Positions 45,679 through 56,101 are shown, numbered from the stretch's first letter. The stretch: DNA of 64,000 bases from Ancylomarina euxina (GCF_003863355.1 NZ_QQWG01000004.1:186001-250000); one strand, 5' to 3'. Numbers and translations: made by a program. Notes: generated by a model from the letters alone, not told the origin.

Positions 45679-47244
45679 TTAATAACCATCGTTTTGCTCT
45701 AAGGCATAGTTCGACAGTGCAATTTCAGTTGAAGGAATTGGCCAGAATCCTCTGGCTGCTGAATTAACTGCAGAATCATAAATTCCACCTAAATTCGTTG
45801 CCTGAACGGCACTTTCCAAAACAGGCATACCTCTTCGAAGCAAGTCCCAATATCTGATTCCTTCTAAGGCAAATTCCAACTTTCTTTCTTGGAATATTTG
45901 CTCTAAAGTCACCGTACTAACTGATGAATATGAATCGCCAAAAGCACGAGCTCTAACTTTATTGTAATGAACTGCAGCATTAGCAGCAGATCCCAAATGA
46001 ATTTCCATTTCGGCAGCCATCAATAAAACATCGGCAAATCGAATTGAAATATAATTCTGAGGGAAGTTCAATTGTTCTTGTCCAACATCAGGCACCTGAC
46101 TTTTAAGACCTGCATACTTTTTATTCAAGTAACCTGTGTACTGGTCAGCCTCTTCGAAGTTACCATCGCCCAATTCAGCGACCATATCAAGAAGTGTAAA
46201 ATCTCTACGAAGATCACCATCCTCATAAGAATCATATAGTTGTTGAGTAGCTGGTGAGAAACCCCAACCTGAATAATATTCAGAATCAGCACCGGTACCT
46301 CTTGGCCCAACAAAAACAACCATTTTATTACCAATATCAAATGGTGCATTATACCATTGCCAGCCTTCGCCTTGATTCGAGAATTGCACCTCAAAAACAC
46401 CTTCTACTGAGTTTTCAACCCATGAATCTGTAAATTCAGAGTGTCCCCAAAGATTTCCAAAATCTGGTAAAAGATCTGCACCACTATTATCAATAACTTC
46501 ATTTAAATAAGTCAAAACATCAGAACCGGTAACATCTCCTGGCATTATAGAACTTGCATCGCCATTACCATAAACACCATCATAGAAAAGGAACATTCTA
46601 GCTAATAAGGCTCTGGGAGCCCATTCTGTAACTCTTCCTTTTTGATCATTGTTGTAAGTAACACCCTCTAGGTATGAAATTGAGGTTTCCAAATCGCTTG
46701 CTATTTGAGCATACACATCTGCAACTGGTGCTGCAGCCTGCGAATATTCTGACGTAGCTAGTGTTTTCGTGATCAAGGGAACATTTTCGAAAATACGCAC
46801 TAAGTTGGCATAGTAATAAGCTCTTAAGAAAAGAACTTCGCCCTTAAATTGAGTTTTCTGCTCTTCTGAGATTTCAGAAGCATCAACTTTTTCCAAAAAG
46901 ACGTTTGCGCCATAAACACCAGCATAGTGGTCGTTCCACATAGCACTCCACATGCCCTCTGAAGGGGTTGTTATTCCTCTGTCAGCTTTCTTTCCTGAAA
47001 CACCATCAGTAGCAGAACCTCCTCCTCCATAAGCATCGTCCGAAACAATATCCATGGTTAATTGCAAGCTCTCTCCCCAGTTTCTTTGAAGTGGCTCGTA
47101 AGCTGAAATTAAAGCTCTGAACATATCGTCTTCTGTACGATAGAAGCTTTCTTCGGTCTGCTCCGTCACTGGACTTTTCTCAAGATAGTCTTCACAGCCC
47201 ATGAAAGTAACAGCAAAAAGAAGTATATATATTATCTTTTTCAT
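45679..47244 (-). CDS. susD-like: SusD/RagB-family nutrient-binding lipoprotein
   Basis: The start is at ATG 47244, giving a lipoprotein signal (M-K-K-I-I-Y-I-L-L-F-A-V-T-F-M-G-C); the longer frame to 47292 would overlap susC and adds an implausible leader. The 521-residue protein has the SusD pattern: helical TPR-like N-terminal half (E-E-S-F-Y-R-T-E-D-D…) and the C-terminal R-F-A-D-V-L-L-M-A-A-E and E-R-K-L-E-F-A-L-E-G-I-R-Y-W-D-L-L-R-R-G motifs. It caps the SusC barrel and binds glucan at the surface. It starts 28 bp after the susC stop. Confidence 0.97.
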   Translation of the reverse strand: MKKIIYILLFAVTFMGCEDYLEKSPVTEQTEESFYRTEDDMFRALISAYEPLQRNWGESLQLTMDIVSDDAYGGGGSATDGVSGKKADRGITTPSEGMWSAMWNDHYAGVYGANVFLEKVDASEISEEQKTQFKGEVLFLRAYYYANLVRIFENVPLITKTLATSEYSQAAAPVADVYAQIASDLETSISYLEGVTYNNDQKGRVTEWAPRALLARMFLFYDGVYGNGDASSIMPGDVTGSDVLTYLNEVIDNSGADLLPDFGNLWGHSEFTDSWVENSVEGVFEVQFSNQGEGWQWYNAPFDIGNKMVVFVGPRGTGADSEYYSGWGFSPATQQLYDSYEDGDLRRDFTLLDMVAELGDGNFEEADQYTGYLNKKYAGLKSQVPDVGQEQLNFPQNYISIRFADVLLMAAEMEIHLGSAANAAVHYNKVRARAFGDSYSSVSTVTLEQIFQERKLEFALEGIRYWDLLRRGMPVLESAVQATNLGGIYDSAVNSAARGFWPIPSTEIALSNYALEQNDGY

Positions 47245-47272
47245 TGTTTTAGTTTTATCTGTTAAAAATATC

Positions 47273-50200
47273 TTAGAAAGTGATATTAGCACCTATAGTA
47301 AAGACTCTTGCCTGAGGGTAAATTCCCTGATCGATACCAGTGTAGAATACATTTTCACTGTTTCCAATCTCAGGCTCGAATCCTGAATATTTGGTGAATG
47401 TCAATAGGTTATCACCAGAAACATAAAATCTGCATCGCTCGATATTAAGTTTATTCAGAACAGATTTTGGTAAAGAATAACCTAATTGAATATTCTTAAG
47501 TCTTAAATAGTCAGCATCTTCAACCATATAATCAGAGAAATTTCCTCTATTATTGTTACTATCACTCCAAGATACCTTAGGCGTCTTATTGCTTGAACCT
47601 TCACCGGTCCATCTATCTAAAACAGATGTTTGATAGTTAGCATTAGGTAAATCATAACGACGTGTCGCATCAACAATTTGATTGCCAACAACACCATACC
47701 AGAACATACTTAAATCGAAGTTCTTATAAGAGAAGTTCAGGTTTAAACCAACAGTAAAATCAGGATGAGGATCACCCAGATTGATTCTATCAGCATCATC
47801 CATCACACCATCTTCATTCTGGTCAACATAGATCAAATCACCAGGAGTGGCGTTAGATTGATGCGATCCACTATTATCAATTTGTGCTTGATTTTGATAG
47901 ATGCCATTAGTTTCCCATCCCCAGAAATAACCAATTGGTTGGCCTACTTTAGCGATGGTTAAGTTTTTCATTCCAGAAGGACCAATATTCACATTACCAT
48001 AAATGATACCTTCATCGTTGTTGATCTCCAACATTTCGTTTTTGTTAGCCGAAAAGTTAAGTGTTCCTCCGTAAGAAAAGTCATTTGTACGGCCATTGTA
48101 ACCTAATAGAAACTCAACACCTTTGTTCTGTACAGTTCCTCCATTTACGGTTGGTGCACTGTTACCAATATAACCTGGAATTGGTGCATCAATCAAAAGA
48201 TCCTTAGTTCTCTTATCGTAGTAATCGAAATTCATGTAGAAATTAGAACCCAATCGTAAATCAATACCAATATCGGTTTGCTCTGAAGTTTCCCATTTAA
48301 GATCAGGATTTGCAATTTTAGAAGGAGAAGAACCATTTACAATAGTACCTGCATTAAAGTTGTAGTTATGATTGTTAGCAATAGAAGAAAGGTATCTGAA
48401 ATTACCAATATTCTCATTACCATTCTGACCCCAACTAGCTCTTAGCTTAATAAAAGTAATCGGACCTAATTTGTCCTTTAGGAAATTCTCTTCAGACATA
48501 ATCCATCCGGTAGAAACAGAAGGGAAAGTTGCATAACGGTTATTCGGTCCAAAACGGGATGATCCATCACGACGAACAGTCACCGATGCCATATATCTAT
48601 CTTTGAAGCTATAATTAGCACGTCCAAACAAGGACAATAAAGAATTTGAGTCAAAAGTTCCACCTGCTGATTTACTTTCTATATTACCTACATTATCAAT
48701 GTAAGCATATTCTTTACCTCCAATTATCAATTCACTACCACTACCGCTTAGATTCTCGTAATTGTTAGTGTAAGCTGTTGTTCCTGCAATCACGTCAAGC
48801 TCATGCTCTCCAAACGTATTGTTATAGTTGATTGTAGTTTCCCAGTTAGTACTGTACCAGTTGTTCATGGTTTTATCCACTCTGGTTTTATCATTCTTGC
48901 TAATTGTACTTAATTCGTAAATAGGCTTATATACATCGTGCCATTGGTAGGCGTAATCAATACCTATTGATGTTCTCACTTTCACGTGATCCATCACCTT
49001 ATATTCTGCATAAAGATTTGCAACAATTTTATCTGTTTTGTATTCATCATTCAGGTAATACATGGCTGCAATTGGATTCACAATTTCCTGCATATTACGA
49101 ATAGGCTTACCAAAGTCTCCTTCAGAATCTTTAACTACAGAAATAGGATCGATGTTTATAGCCTGAGCCAATGGCGAGTTATAAACATTATTAGGATCAA
49201 CACCTTGGGACGTACTGTGAGAATAAACAAAGGATGAACCCACTTTTAACTTCTTGTTATAAGAGGTATAATCACCTTTCGCACGGAAGTTAACACGCTC
49301 ATAGCTCGATTTGTCTTCAGAAACAATACCATCCTGACTGAAGTATGATAATGCAGTTGAATACAAGATCTTTTCATTTCCACCATTAAGAGATAGAGTA
49401 TGACTTTGAATAGGCGCATTATTTCTGAAAATTTTGTTTTGCCAATCCGTACCAGAACCAATACCAGTAATTTCAGCATCCTGAATCCAGTCTGGTGAAG
49501 AACTATCTCTACCAGCATTCAACAAAGATTCATTAATGATCATAGCATAGTCGCTTGCATTTAGAACATCCATATTTCTCGATGCATTCTGAATACCATA
49601 ATAGCCATCATAAGATAGCTTAGCTTCACCTTTGGTTCCCTGCTTAGTTGTAATAATAACAACACCATTAGCACCCCTTGCTCCATAAATAGCAGAAGCA
49701 GAAGCATCTTTCAAAACTTCCATACTTCCAATATCTGTTGAAGACAAATAAGAGATATCACCTACAGGATTGCCATCTATAATATAAAGTGGCTGTGAAT
49801 TCCCTGTGGTACCAACACCTCTAATGTTAACAGATAGTCCAGCACCTGGCTGACCTGAATCCATTGTTACCTGAACTCCGGCAACTTGCCCTTGCAAAGC
49901 TTGTTCTGCTCGCTGAATAGGCATTTTCTGGATATCTTCAGCTTTTACTGAGGATATAGAACCTGTTACCGAACTCTTTTTCTGTACACCATAACCAATA
50001 ACAACGACTTCATCCAAGCCCATATTGTCAACAGCAAGTGTTACATTTATGGTAGTTTGACTGCCAACTTTAATTTCCTGAGAGGCAAAACCAACCATAG
50101 AAAACACTATTATAGCGTCATCATCTGCCTGTATTGAATAATTTCCATCGAAATCGGTCGATGTCCCTATAGTTGTACCTTTAAGTACAACTGATGCAAA

Positions 50201-50314
50201 TGGCATAGGTAAGCCATCTTCAGCCGAGGTAACGACACCGTTGACCGTATGTCCTTGCGCAAACGTATTCCAACATAAAAATGTCAGAAATAAAAACAAG
50301 ACTGTTTTTTTCAT
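47273..50314 (-). CDS. susC-like: SusC/RagA-family TonB-dependent outer-membrane glycan importer
   Basis: The 1013-residue protein has a Sec signal (…WNTFAQ), a CarboxypepD_reg-like domain (about 22-105), a plug with I-R-G-V-G-T…Y-I-I-D-G-N-P and G-A-R-G-A-N-G-V-V-I-I-T-T-K, and a long barrel. It imports oligosaccharides together with SusD. It is the first gene of the laminarin operon; its 5' region (50315-50610) carries phased TACATCA repeats. The enzymes downstream (GH16, GH17, GH30, GH3, GH149) point to beta-1,3-glucan as the cargo. Confidence 0.97.
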   Translation of the reverse strand: MKKTVLFLFLTFLCWNTFAQGHTVNGVVTSAEDGLPMPFASVVLKGTTIGTSTDFDGNYSIQADDDAIIVFSMVGFASQEIKVGSQTTINVTLAVDNMGLDEVVVIGYGVQKKSSVTGSISSVKAEDIQKMPIQRAEQALQGQVAGVQVTMDSGQPGAGLSVNIRGVGTTGNSQPLYIIDGNPVGDISYLSSTDIGSMEVLKDASASAIYGARGANGVVIITTKQGTKGEAKLSYDGYYGIQNASRNMDVLNASDYAMIINESLLNAGRDSSSPDWIQDAEITGIGSGTDWQNKIFRNNAPIQSHTLSLNGGNEKILYSTALSYFSQDGIVSEDKSSYERVNFRAKGDYTSYNKKLKVGSSFVYSHSTSQGVDPNNVYNSPLAQAINIDPISVVKDSEGDFGKPIRNMQEIVNPIAAMYYLNDEYKTDKIVANLYAEYKVMDHVKVRTSIGIDYAYQWHDVYKPIYELSTISKNDKTRVDKTMNNWYSTNWETTINYNNTFGEHELDVIAGTTAYTNNYENLSGSGSELIIGGKEYAYIDNVGNIESKSAGGTFDSNSLLSLFGRANYSFKDRYMASVTVRRDGSSRFGPNNRYATFPSVSTGWIMSEENFLKDKLGPITFIKLRASWGQNGNENIGNFRYLSSIANNHNYNFNAGTIVNGSSPSKIANPDLKWETSEQTDIGIDLRLGSNFYMNFDYYDKRTKDLLIDAPIPGYIGNSAPTVNGGTVQNKGVEFLLGYNGRTNDFSYGGTLNFSANKNEMLEINNDEGIIYGNVNIGPSGMKNLTIAKVGQPIGYFWGWETNGIYQNQAQIDNSGSHQSNATPGDLIYVDQNEDGVMDDADRINLGDPHPDFTVGLNLNFSYKNFDLSMFWYGVVGNQIVDATRRYDLPNANYQTSVLDRWTGEGSSNKTPKVSWSDSNNNRGNFSDYMVEDADYLRLKNIQLGYSLPKSVLNKLNIERCRFYVSGDNLLTFTKYSGFEPEIGNSENVFYTGIDQGIYPQARVFTIGANITF

Positions 50315-50414
50315 GTGCTCTTTGTTTTAGTTTAGATTGAATTAGTGATCGATTCATACGCGTTTAAATCGTTTGCAATATGACCCGACTTTCTCTCCAA
50401 AGCAAAAAATCGAG

Positions 50415-50465
50415 TACATCACGAATACATCATATACTTAAACACAATACATCACTAATACATCA
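50415..50465 (-). promoter_or_regulatory. Phased direct repeats TACATCA upstream of susC (candidate operator)
   Basis: Four exact TACATCA copies start at 50415, 50426, 50448 and 50459, that is 11, 22 and 11 bp apart, all in one orientation and on one helical face. They lie 101-151 bp upstream of the susC ATG. A fifth copy at 50546 lies next to the regulator gene's terminator. The likely ligand is the LuxR-type HTH of the adjacent regulator. Confidence 0.6.
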
Positions 50466-50551
50466 TTTAACAAATATTAACACATAACAACCTGACTGTG
50501 AATAAATAATAAAACAAATAAAAATCCTACACTTTCTTTCATTAATACATC

Positions 50552-50588
50552 AAAAAAAAACATGGAGAGATAAACAGATATCTCCATC
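50552..50588 (-). terminator. Terminator of the regulator gene
   Basis: The minus-strand hairpin GATGGAGATATCTG/TTTATCTCTCCATG is followed by nine T residues (50552-50560), 23 bp after the stop at 50611. It separates the regulator transcript from the susC promoter region. Confidence 0.8.
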
Positions 50589-50610
50589 CTTTTATTAATT
50601 CAAAGCCTCT

Positions 50611-53523
50611 TTATATATTTAATAGAAATTCAATCAGATTATCATCCCTGTGTAATTCAAATTTCTTTCTTAAACGGTATCTACTGATTTCAACACCCCG
50701 AACCGAAATATTCATTAGAGGTGCGATTTCTTTGGTTGAAAGGTTCATTCTTAGATAGGCACACATTCTTAAATCTTTGGGAGAAAGCTGAGGGTATTCC
50801 TTTCTCAGTTTCTGAAGATAATTGGCATGTACCTGATCGAAATTCAACTCGAATTGCTCCCAATCCTCTTCGCTATTGAATTCCTTTTCCACTGTTTTTG
50901 CCAATTTTTTAACCTGAACAAGAGCAGTTGGATCCTGAATTTTCTTCAAAGCTTTTTTCAATTCACCCAAGGCATATGAGAGCACCTCATTTTTATGAAT
51001 AATATTCATAGTAGAACTGGCCAATTCGCGATTCTTGAACACAACTTCATTTTTAAGCTTCTCATTTCGTAACTGCACAATTTCCTTTTCAACCAAAAGG
51101 GCCTCTTCCCTAAACTTTTGTTCTTTAACTTTTAACTCTTCCTCTTGCCTTTGTTTTAGGCGTATTTGTACGATTTTTATTCTTCTCCTGATTAGAAAAA
51201 CAGTTAGAAGTAGAATAAAAACACAAACAAGTAGATAAAAGAAGTAAGCCACTAAAGACCTGTACCAAGGAGGTGAGATCGAAAAACGGAATTCAGTAGA
51301 CTTTGCTTTAATCCCATGTTGATTATGAGCATCAAGTCTGAAAATATAATCCCCCTCTGGTAGATTCGTATACTCTTTCTGTAGTGTACTTCCACAGAGT
51401 GATGGAGCATCTTCAAAACCAATTAATTGATAGTGATAACGCACTAAACCTGGATCGCTATATTGTGGTGCAGAAAAATTAAAGCGTAAAGCATTATTAC
51501 TATAAGGCAATGACACTAAGCCATCACCAGCCACCAAACCAGCTTGATTGTCTCCGCCAAAATAAATAACAGAATCCTTAGGACTAGTGAGGCTTACTTC
51601 ACGAATAAGAACATGAAAATCGGAATCGTATCGTTTTGTTATGGAGGGATTATAATGTACAAAGCCTTGTTCGGTACCAATCAACACATTTTTCCGATCG
51701 TAAGTGTAAGCATTCTCAAAAGCATTGGTAAAGGCATCCTTCAAAGAAACAAAGGGCTTCTGAATCAACTCATAAGAATTCCCTATTTGTCGCTTTAACA
51801 AGCCCATATCTGCCCCTTGAAAAAACCAGACATCCCCATTCTGATCCTCAATCAGTTTACTTACACTGTCCTCATTCCTAAATAAATCATTTAGATATTT
51901 ATGCTCATCAAAGCGATCTAATTCGGACTGGTATTTATAAAAACCATTGGGACTAGAAAAAACAATTTCGTCGTGTACCTTTTGAACATTGATATTTAGA
52001 CGTGAGTCAAAACCATCACCTTCGTCATAAAAACTGAAATTGACACAGGTATCCAAAGTGGGGTTTAAAAAGATACGGTATACTCCCTTATAACCATGAC
52101 ACATCCATATGGAATTGTCATCGTTCCAAATCATTTCGCGAGACGATTCATTAAAACCTTCGATCTCTTTCACAAACTGCCATTTCCACTGACTTTTTGC
52201 CGATTTCTCAAACAGGATTAATCCAGAATAGGTTCCTCCAATCATTCTGTTTGGAAATTCTTTTTTATATAGATATTTCCAGCCTCCTTCATTATCGCAA
52301 ATCAATTCAGCCTGATTCTTTTCAATTCGAAAGGTACCCTTATTGTGCCCGCAAATCAATTCTCCGTCAACCACTTGCAAAGACCAAACCTGCCCCTGTG
52401 TATTTTTAACCAATTCTAAATCATCTGCTTTTAACTTAGAATCTGAGTCGACAGGAAGCGTTTTACAAAACAGCCCCATATTGGTTCCCAGATAAAGATA
52501 ATTGTCATGAACAACAGAGGCATAACCTGTACCGATATTCGTTTTCAATAGAGACAAAGGAGAACTAATCTCAAGGTAATCAATCCCATTATCGAGCCCT
52601 AACCAAAGGTTTTCTTCCAGATCTTTAAAAAGGCATAATATGGTATTGTTTTGCAAGCCCTTATCAGAATTTATATGCTGAACCAAATGACCGGACTTAT
52701 CCAGAATATATAGGCCATTCATCACACTTCCAAAAGCATAAAAGCTATTACCAAGCGAAATGCCCGAAAACAAGCGATCCTTTTTTAATGTTGAATTAAG
52801 TGCGGTATCCCAGGCTTGAATCTTATCCCCATCAAACAAAAACAGCCCAGACATTGCTGTGCCAATAATTATAGAATGATCTGTATATGGCAAAATGCTC
52901 ACAATTTCGAGATCTTTAAAAAATTCACCACCGCTTACCTGCTCAACATTCTGCTTATTCCAAAGACACAAGCCTTTTTCTTTTTCTTGGATAAATAGCT
53001 GATTATCTATCAAAAAACTATAGTGAAACTCAGTATCAGCATTAAAAACCGTAACTTCCCCACCCTTATAATAAAGTATCTTTTGAAAGGAATGAAAAAG
53101 GACACCATCCTCAAAGGGGAAAATTTGCCAAATCTCAGAAAAATCCCGTTCAGCCTCAGGTACTAAATCTACTAGAGAGTGATAATTTAACTTACCCTGA
53201 TCATTCGGTTCTAAATAACCCAATTCATTATAAGCACCTACATAAACCCTTTGCAAACTATCTACTGCCAGGGAGCGAACAACAGAACGATTTGGCATGG
53301 GAATTAAGCGCCACGAATTACCATCAAATTCTAAAACCCCATCATTATTGGCAAAATACATTAAGCCATTCATGGTCTGAACCATATTCCAATTCTGTGC
53401 CCCCCCTTTATATTCCCGTTTAGAAAAACTACGTATAAATGGAACCCCTACATTTTTAATCTCAGAAAAAACACTACTGGCAACAAAACAAAAGATTATA
53501 CTTAAGCTGAATAATTTTCTCAC
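50611..53523 (-). CDS. Membrane-spanning PUL regulator: beta-propeller, YYY domain, TM, coiled coil, LuxR-type HTH
   Basis: The start is taken as GTG 53523 (M-R-K-L-F-S-L-S…), giving a Sec signal; the longer frame starts with TTG. The 970-residue protein has a periplasmic two-component-regulator-type propeller (about 25-640, repeats such as L-W-L-G-L-D-N-G), a Y_Y_Y domain (about 660-730, Y-R-F-H-Y-Q-type strands), one TM segment (about 735-758), a coiled coil (about 765-830) and a C-terminal LuxR/GerE HTH (L-S-P-K-D-L-R-M-C-A…S-T-K-E-I-A-P-L-M-N-I-S-V-R-G-V-E). It probably senses a periplasmic glucan oligosaccharide and controls susC transcription directly, without a phosphorelay. Confidence 0.88.
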   Translation of the reverse strand: MRKLFSLSIIFCFVASSVFSEIKNVGVPFIRSFSKREYKGGAQNWNMVQTMNGLMYFANNDGVLEFDGNSWRLIPMPNRSVVRSLAVDSLQRVYVGAYNELGYLEPNDQGKLNYHSLVDLVPEAERDFSEIWQIFPFEDGVLFHSFQKILYYKGGEVTVFNADTEFHYSFLIDNQLFIQEKEKGLCLWNKQNVEQVSGGEFFKDLEIVSILPYTDHSIIIGTAMSGLFLFDGDKIQAWDTALNSTLKKDRLFSGISLGNSFYAFGSVMNGLYILDKSGHLVQHINSDKGLQNNTILCLFKDLEENLWLGLDNGIDYLEISSPLSLLKTNIGTGYASVVHDNYLYLGTNMGLFCKTLPVDSDSKLKADDLELVKNTQGQVWSLQVVDGELICGHNKGTFRIEKNQAELICDNEGGWKYLYKKEFPNRMIGGTYSGLILFEKSAKSQWKWQFVKEIEGFNESSREMIWNDDNSIWMCHGYKGVYRIFLNPTLDTCVNFSFYDEGDGFDSRLNINVQKVHDEIVFSSPNGFYKYQSELDRFDEHKYLNDLFRNEDSVSKLIEDQNGDVWFFQGADMGLLKRQIGNSYELIQKPFVSLKDAFTNAFENAYTYDRKNVLIGTEQGFVHYNPSITKRYDSDFHVLIREVSLTSPKDSVIYFGGDNQAGLVAGDGLVSLPYSNNALRFNFSAPQYSDPGLVRYHYQLIGFEDAPSLCGSTLQKEYTNLPEGDYIFRLDAHNQHGIKAKSTEFRFSISPPWYRSLVAYFFYLLVCVFILLLTVFLIRRRIKIVQIRLKQRQEEELKVKEQKFREEALLVEKEIVQLRNEKLKNEVVFKNRELASSTMNIIHKNEVLSYALGELKKALKKIQDPTALVQVKKLAKTVEKEFNSEEDWEQFELNFDQVHANYLQKLRKEYPQLSPKDLRMCAYLRMNLSTKEIAPLMNISVRGVEISRYRLRKKFELHRDDNLIEFLLNI

Positions 53524-53960
53524 AATAAAACATTTTAGAATCAAAACTCGCTACGGTCATTCAAGTGCATTAAACATTCCAGTATGAAAACTATAGTTTT
53601 CAGCGATACGAGTTATTAAAGAAATTTCATCAGCTTAAATTATGAAAAAAAAGCTTAGAAACGATTAGATAGGAAAAGTAATAGGAATACAAATCAATAA
53701 CAAAAATATGTCTGACTAATTCTTCAAGTGTGTTTTCTTTAAGCATATCTTTTAAAATAAGAGACCGTCAAAGAATAACAAGTCATTTTGATGATTGTAG
53801 ACTTGTGATATTGAGCCGTATCCTTTTAAAAAGACTTGTATGAATAAACAGCATGATAACTTATCCTAGCGATTGCATTTACGTTTATAATAAACAGGAA
53901 CTTAAAACACATCCATCTAACTTTAAGGTAAGTAAATTTTACATCTCAAAATACTCCATC
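53524..53960. other. Intergenic region, no gene seen
   Basis: It is AT-rich and divergent between the PUL regulator and the HTH gene. The open frame of the HTH gene extends back to 53853, but its leader is not protein-like enough to prefer. No TACATCA motif is present here. Confidence 0.4.
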
Positions 53961-54455
53961 ATGACTAAGTTCAACAAGAATACTAGCAACAGATCCAAGG
54001 CTTATAGTCCTGAGGAGGTTGGAAAGATTATGGAGATAATGAGAGCAAATAGCTTTAACATCTCCAAAACAAATAAAGAGACCAAAATATCGAGAGCTAC
54101 CCTGACTAAATTTAGAGATAAGTACAGAACAAGTTTGGCTATTAATGATAGAGTTAAGCATGATGAGATTCAAGCAACAGAAGAGTGTTCAGAAATTAGA
54201 GATGCTGGCTTAGTTGAAGAAGGAGACTATATTCAAAATTTATATACAGCAAAAAAGCAAGTACTCAACAGGATCATCAAACTTATACCTACAGAATTAA
54301 ACCTTGATAGACTAACAAAAACGTTCCTAGCACTTGAAACAATTAATAGTAATCCTACAGAAAAAGAGGATCCTAAATACATTTGGGAAAACCTAAGTAA
54401 GAATCTCATAAAACTCCAGAAACAAAGAGAAGAGGAATTTGGAGAGTATGCTTAG
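53961..54455 (+). CDS. HTH protein resembling phage terminase small subunits
   Basis: The start is at ATG 53961 (M-T-K-F-N-K-N-T…); an ATG at 53853 would add 36 residues. The 164-residue protein has an N-terminal helix-turn-helix (Y-S-P-E-E-V-G-K-I…N-I-S-K-T-N-K-E-T-K-I-S-R-A-T-L-T-K-F-R) of the kind found in phage terminase small subunits and transposon regulators, followed by charged helices. No large terminase subunit is nearby. Together with the broken dnaB-like gene it suggests a prophage or mobile-element remnant. It is a tentative family call. Confidence 0.5.
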   Translation: MTKFNKNTSNRSKAYSPEEVGKIMEIMRANSFNISKTNKETKISRATLTKFRDKYRTSLAINDRVKHDEIQATEECSEIRDAGLVEEGDYIQNLYTAKKQVLNRIIKLIPTELNLDRLTKTFLALETINSNPTEKEDPKYIWENLSKNLIKLQKQREEEFGEYA

Positions 54456-54728
54456 TTAGAAAACGTAACTCAACCTGTATAGTCACAACTTATCAATGCT
54501 CATTCTTTACACCCTATTTCAAAAACACTGCTGATACCTGAATGGCAAACAAATATCACACCTATCAAATTTCAGTGTCATTATGATTACACAATAGCAA
54601 TCGATATTTACGGTACAATCTCAGTAGACTAAGAGCAATTCTTAAGGACTCTTCATTTGAAGCATCAAGTGTGTTTTGGTTTAAACCCATAGTTTACATT
54701 CTACATAAAGTAAAGAAACTTAATACAA

Positions 54729-56073
54729 CTATATCCTGGAATCACTAAAAAAAGTCATGCTTTCGTTATGGTAGGCATCAACGTCCAATGTTCTTCCATT
54801 TCTGTTCTTGCTCACGATTAGTTTGACACAACCTTTAAGTGGTAATCCATTTTCATCTTTTGAATTACTCATCTCTTCATAATATGCTGGTCTGTATGGA
54901 AAAATAACCATGTCAGCATCCTGCTCAATTGCACCTGAATCACGCAAATCAGATAGTTGAGGCATCCTAGTTCCACCTCTTTTTTCCACATCTCTGGATA
55001 GCTGTGAAAGGACGATGATAGGTACATCTAGATCTTTAGCTAAAGCTTTCAATCCACGGCTAATCATGCTAATTTGCTGCTCTCTAACAGAACCTGCTGA
55101 TTTATCAGGCTCAATGAGTTGCAGGTAGTCAATAATAATGAGATCACATTTACCTTCACGTTTTCGCTTCCTTGCCGTCCTGCGAATGTAGCCCATATTA
55201 CAATATGGAAAATCATCGATCAAAAGCTTGGTTTGTTCTATTTCATGGACTCCTATGTCTACAGCAGTCATTTCAGTTGAAGTCAGTGTGCCAGCTTTAT
55301 ATTGGTCAGCACCTACTTCAGAGCAGCCAATAATTAGCCTATCCATGAGTTGTGTTGCTGACATTTCAAGCGAGTAGAAAGTACATCACATCCAGCTCTT
55401 AAAGCTTCTAGTCCAAATAAATTCAATGCAACTGCAGTTTTTCCCATCCCAGGCCTACCTGCAAGAATAATTAGGTTACTCTTTTGCCAACCATTAGTTA
55501 GCCTATCCAGACTGTTTAAACCAGTAGGAACACCAATAACCGAATTTGACTTATCTGCAAAGGTTCTTTGTGCTAATAAGTCTAATGACAACTTCAGAAC
55601 CTCAGAGGTACTCATCCCTTTTTGGTTTCTAGTTAATATTTGATCAACCTCTTTTTGTGATTTGTGTAGTTGATTTGTTACAATCTCCAGATCCTCGCCT
55701 TCATATATCAGTCTTTCTAATTGTGCAGTCTCAATAAGTAATTTTCGTTTTAGACTCATCTCAGCTAAACACAACACATGCTGTTTAAGATTCGCATAAG
55801 GAAACAAGTAATCTGTTAGCTTAGAGACATAAACAGTACCTCCAACCTGATTTAACAATCCTTTTCTCATTAAGGTTTCTGTTACAGATAAAAGATCAAT
55901 GGTCTTCCCATTCTTAACCATTTCTTCGAGGATAGTAAAAATTGTCCTGTGGTCATCCTGATAGAAATAATCAGGACAGATATGTAGATCATGAAGAATA
56001 TCGCTCCAAGTATCGCTATCTCAATTTCCTTATCATTGGGTGGTGCCTGATTTAGTTTAAGTTCTTTTCTCAT
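54729..56073 (-). pseudogene. dnaB-like: Replicative DnaB-type helicase gene broken by two frameshifts
   Basis: Three overlapping frames read in series as one DnaB helicase. The first (from ATG 56073) ends its homology at A-I-L-G-A-I near 56005; the frame then shifts to [11 protein letters not shown]…M-V-K-N-G-K-T-I-D, with Walker A G-R-P-G-M-G-K-T. It shifts again near 55373, where one T is missing before Y-S-L-E-M-S-A-T, and continues with I-I-I-D-Y-L-Q-L-I and L-S-Q-L-S-R-D-V-E-K-R to the end. Everything else is intact, so decay is recent or these are sequencing errors. It is shorter than chromosomal DnaB and is probably phage-derived. Confidence 0.85.
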
Positions 56074-56101
56074 CTTGATTAAAATTTGATGACACTCAGA
56101 T

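Noticed and set aside
47245-47292. Longer SusD start overlapping susC
   Set aside because: The lipoprotein signal begins at 47244; the extra 16 residues are not signal-like and overlap the susC stop.
53727-54680. 13-bp TCAAGTGTGTTTT direct repeat on both sides of the HTH gene
   Set aside because: It is AT-rich, short, and has no associated inverted repeats or recombinase, so chance is plausible.
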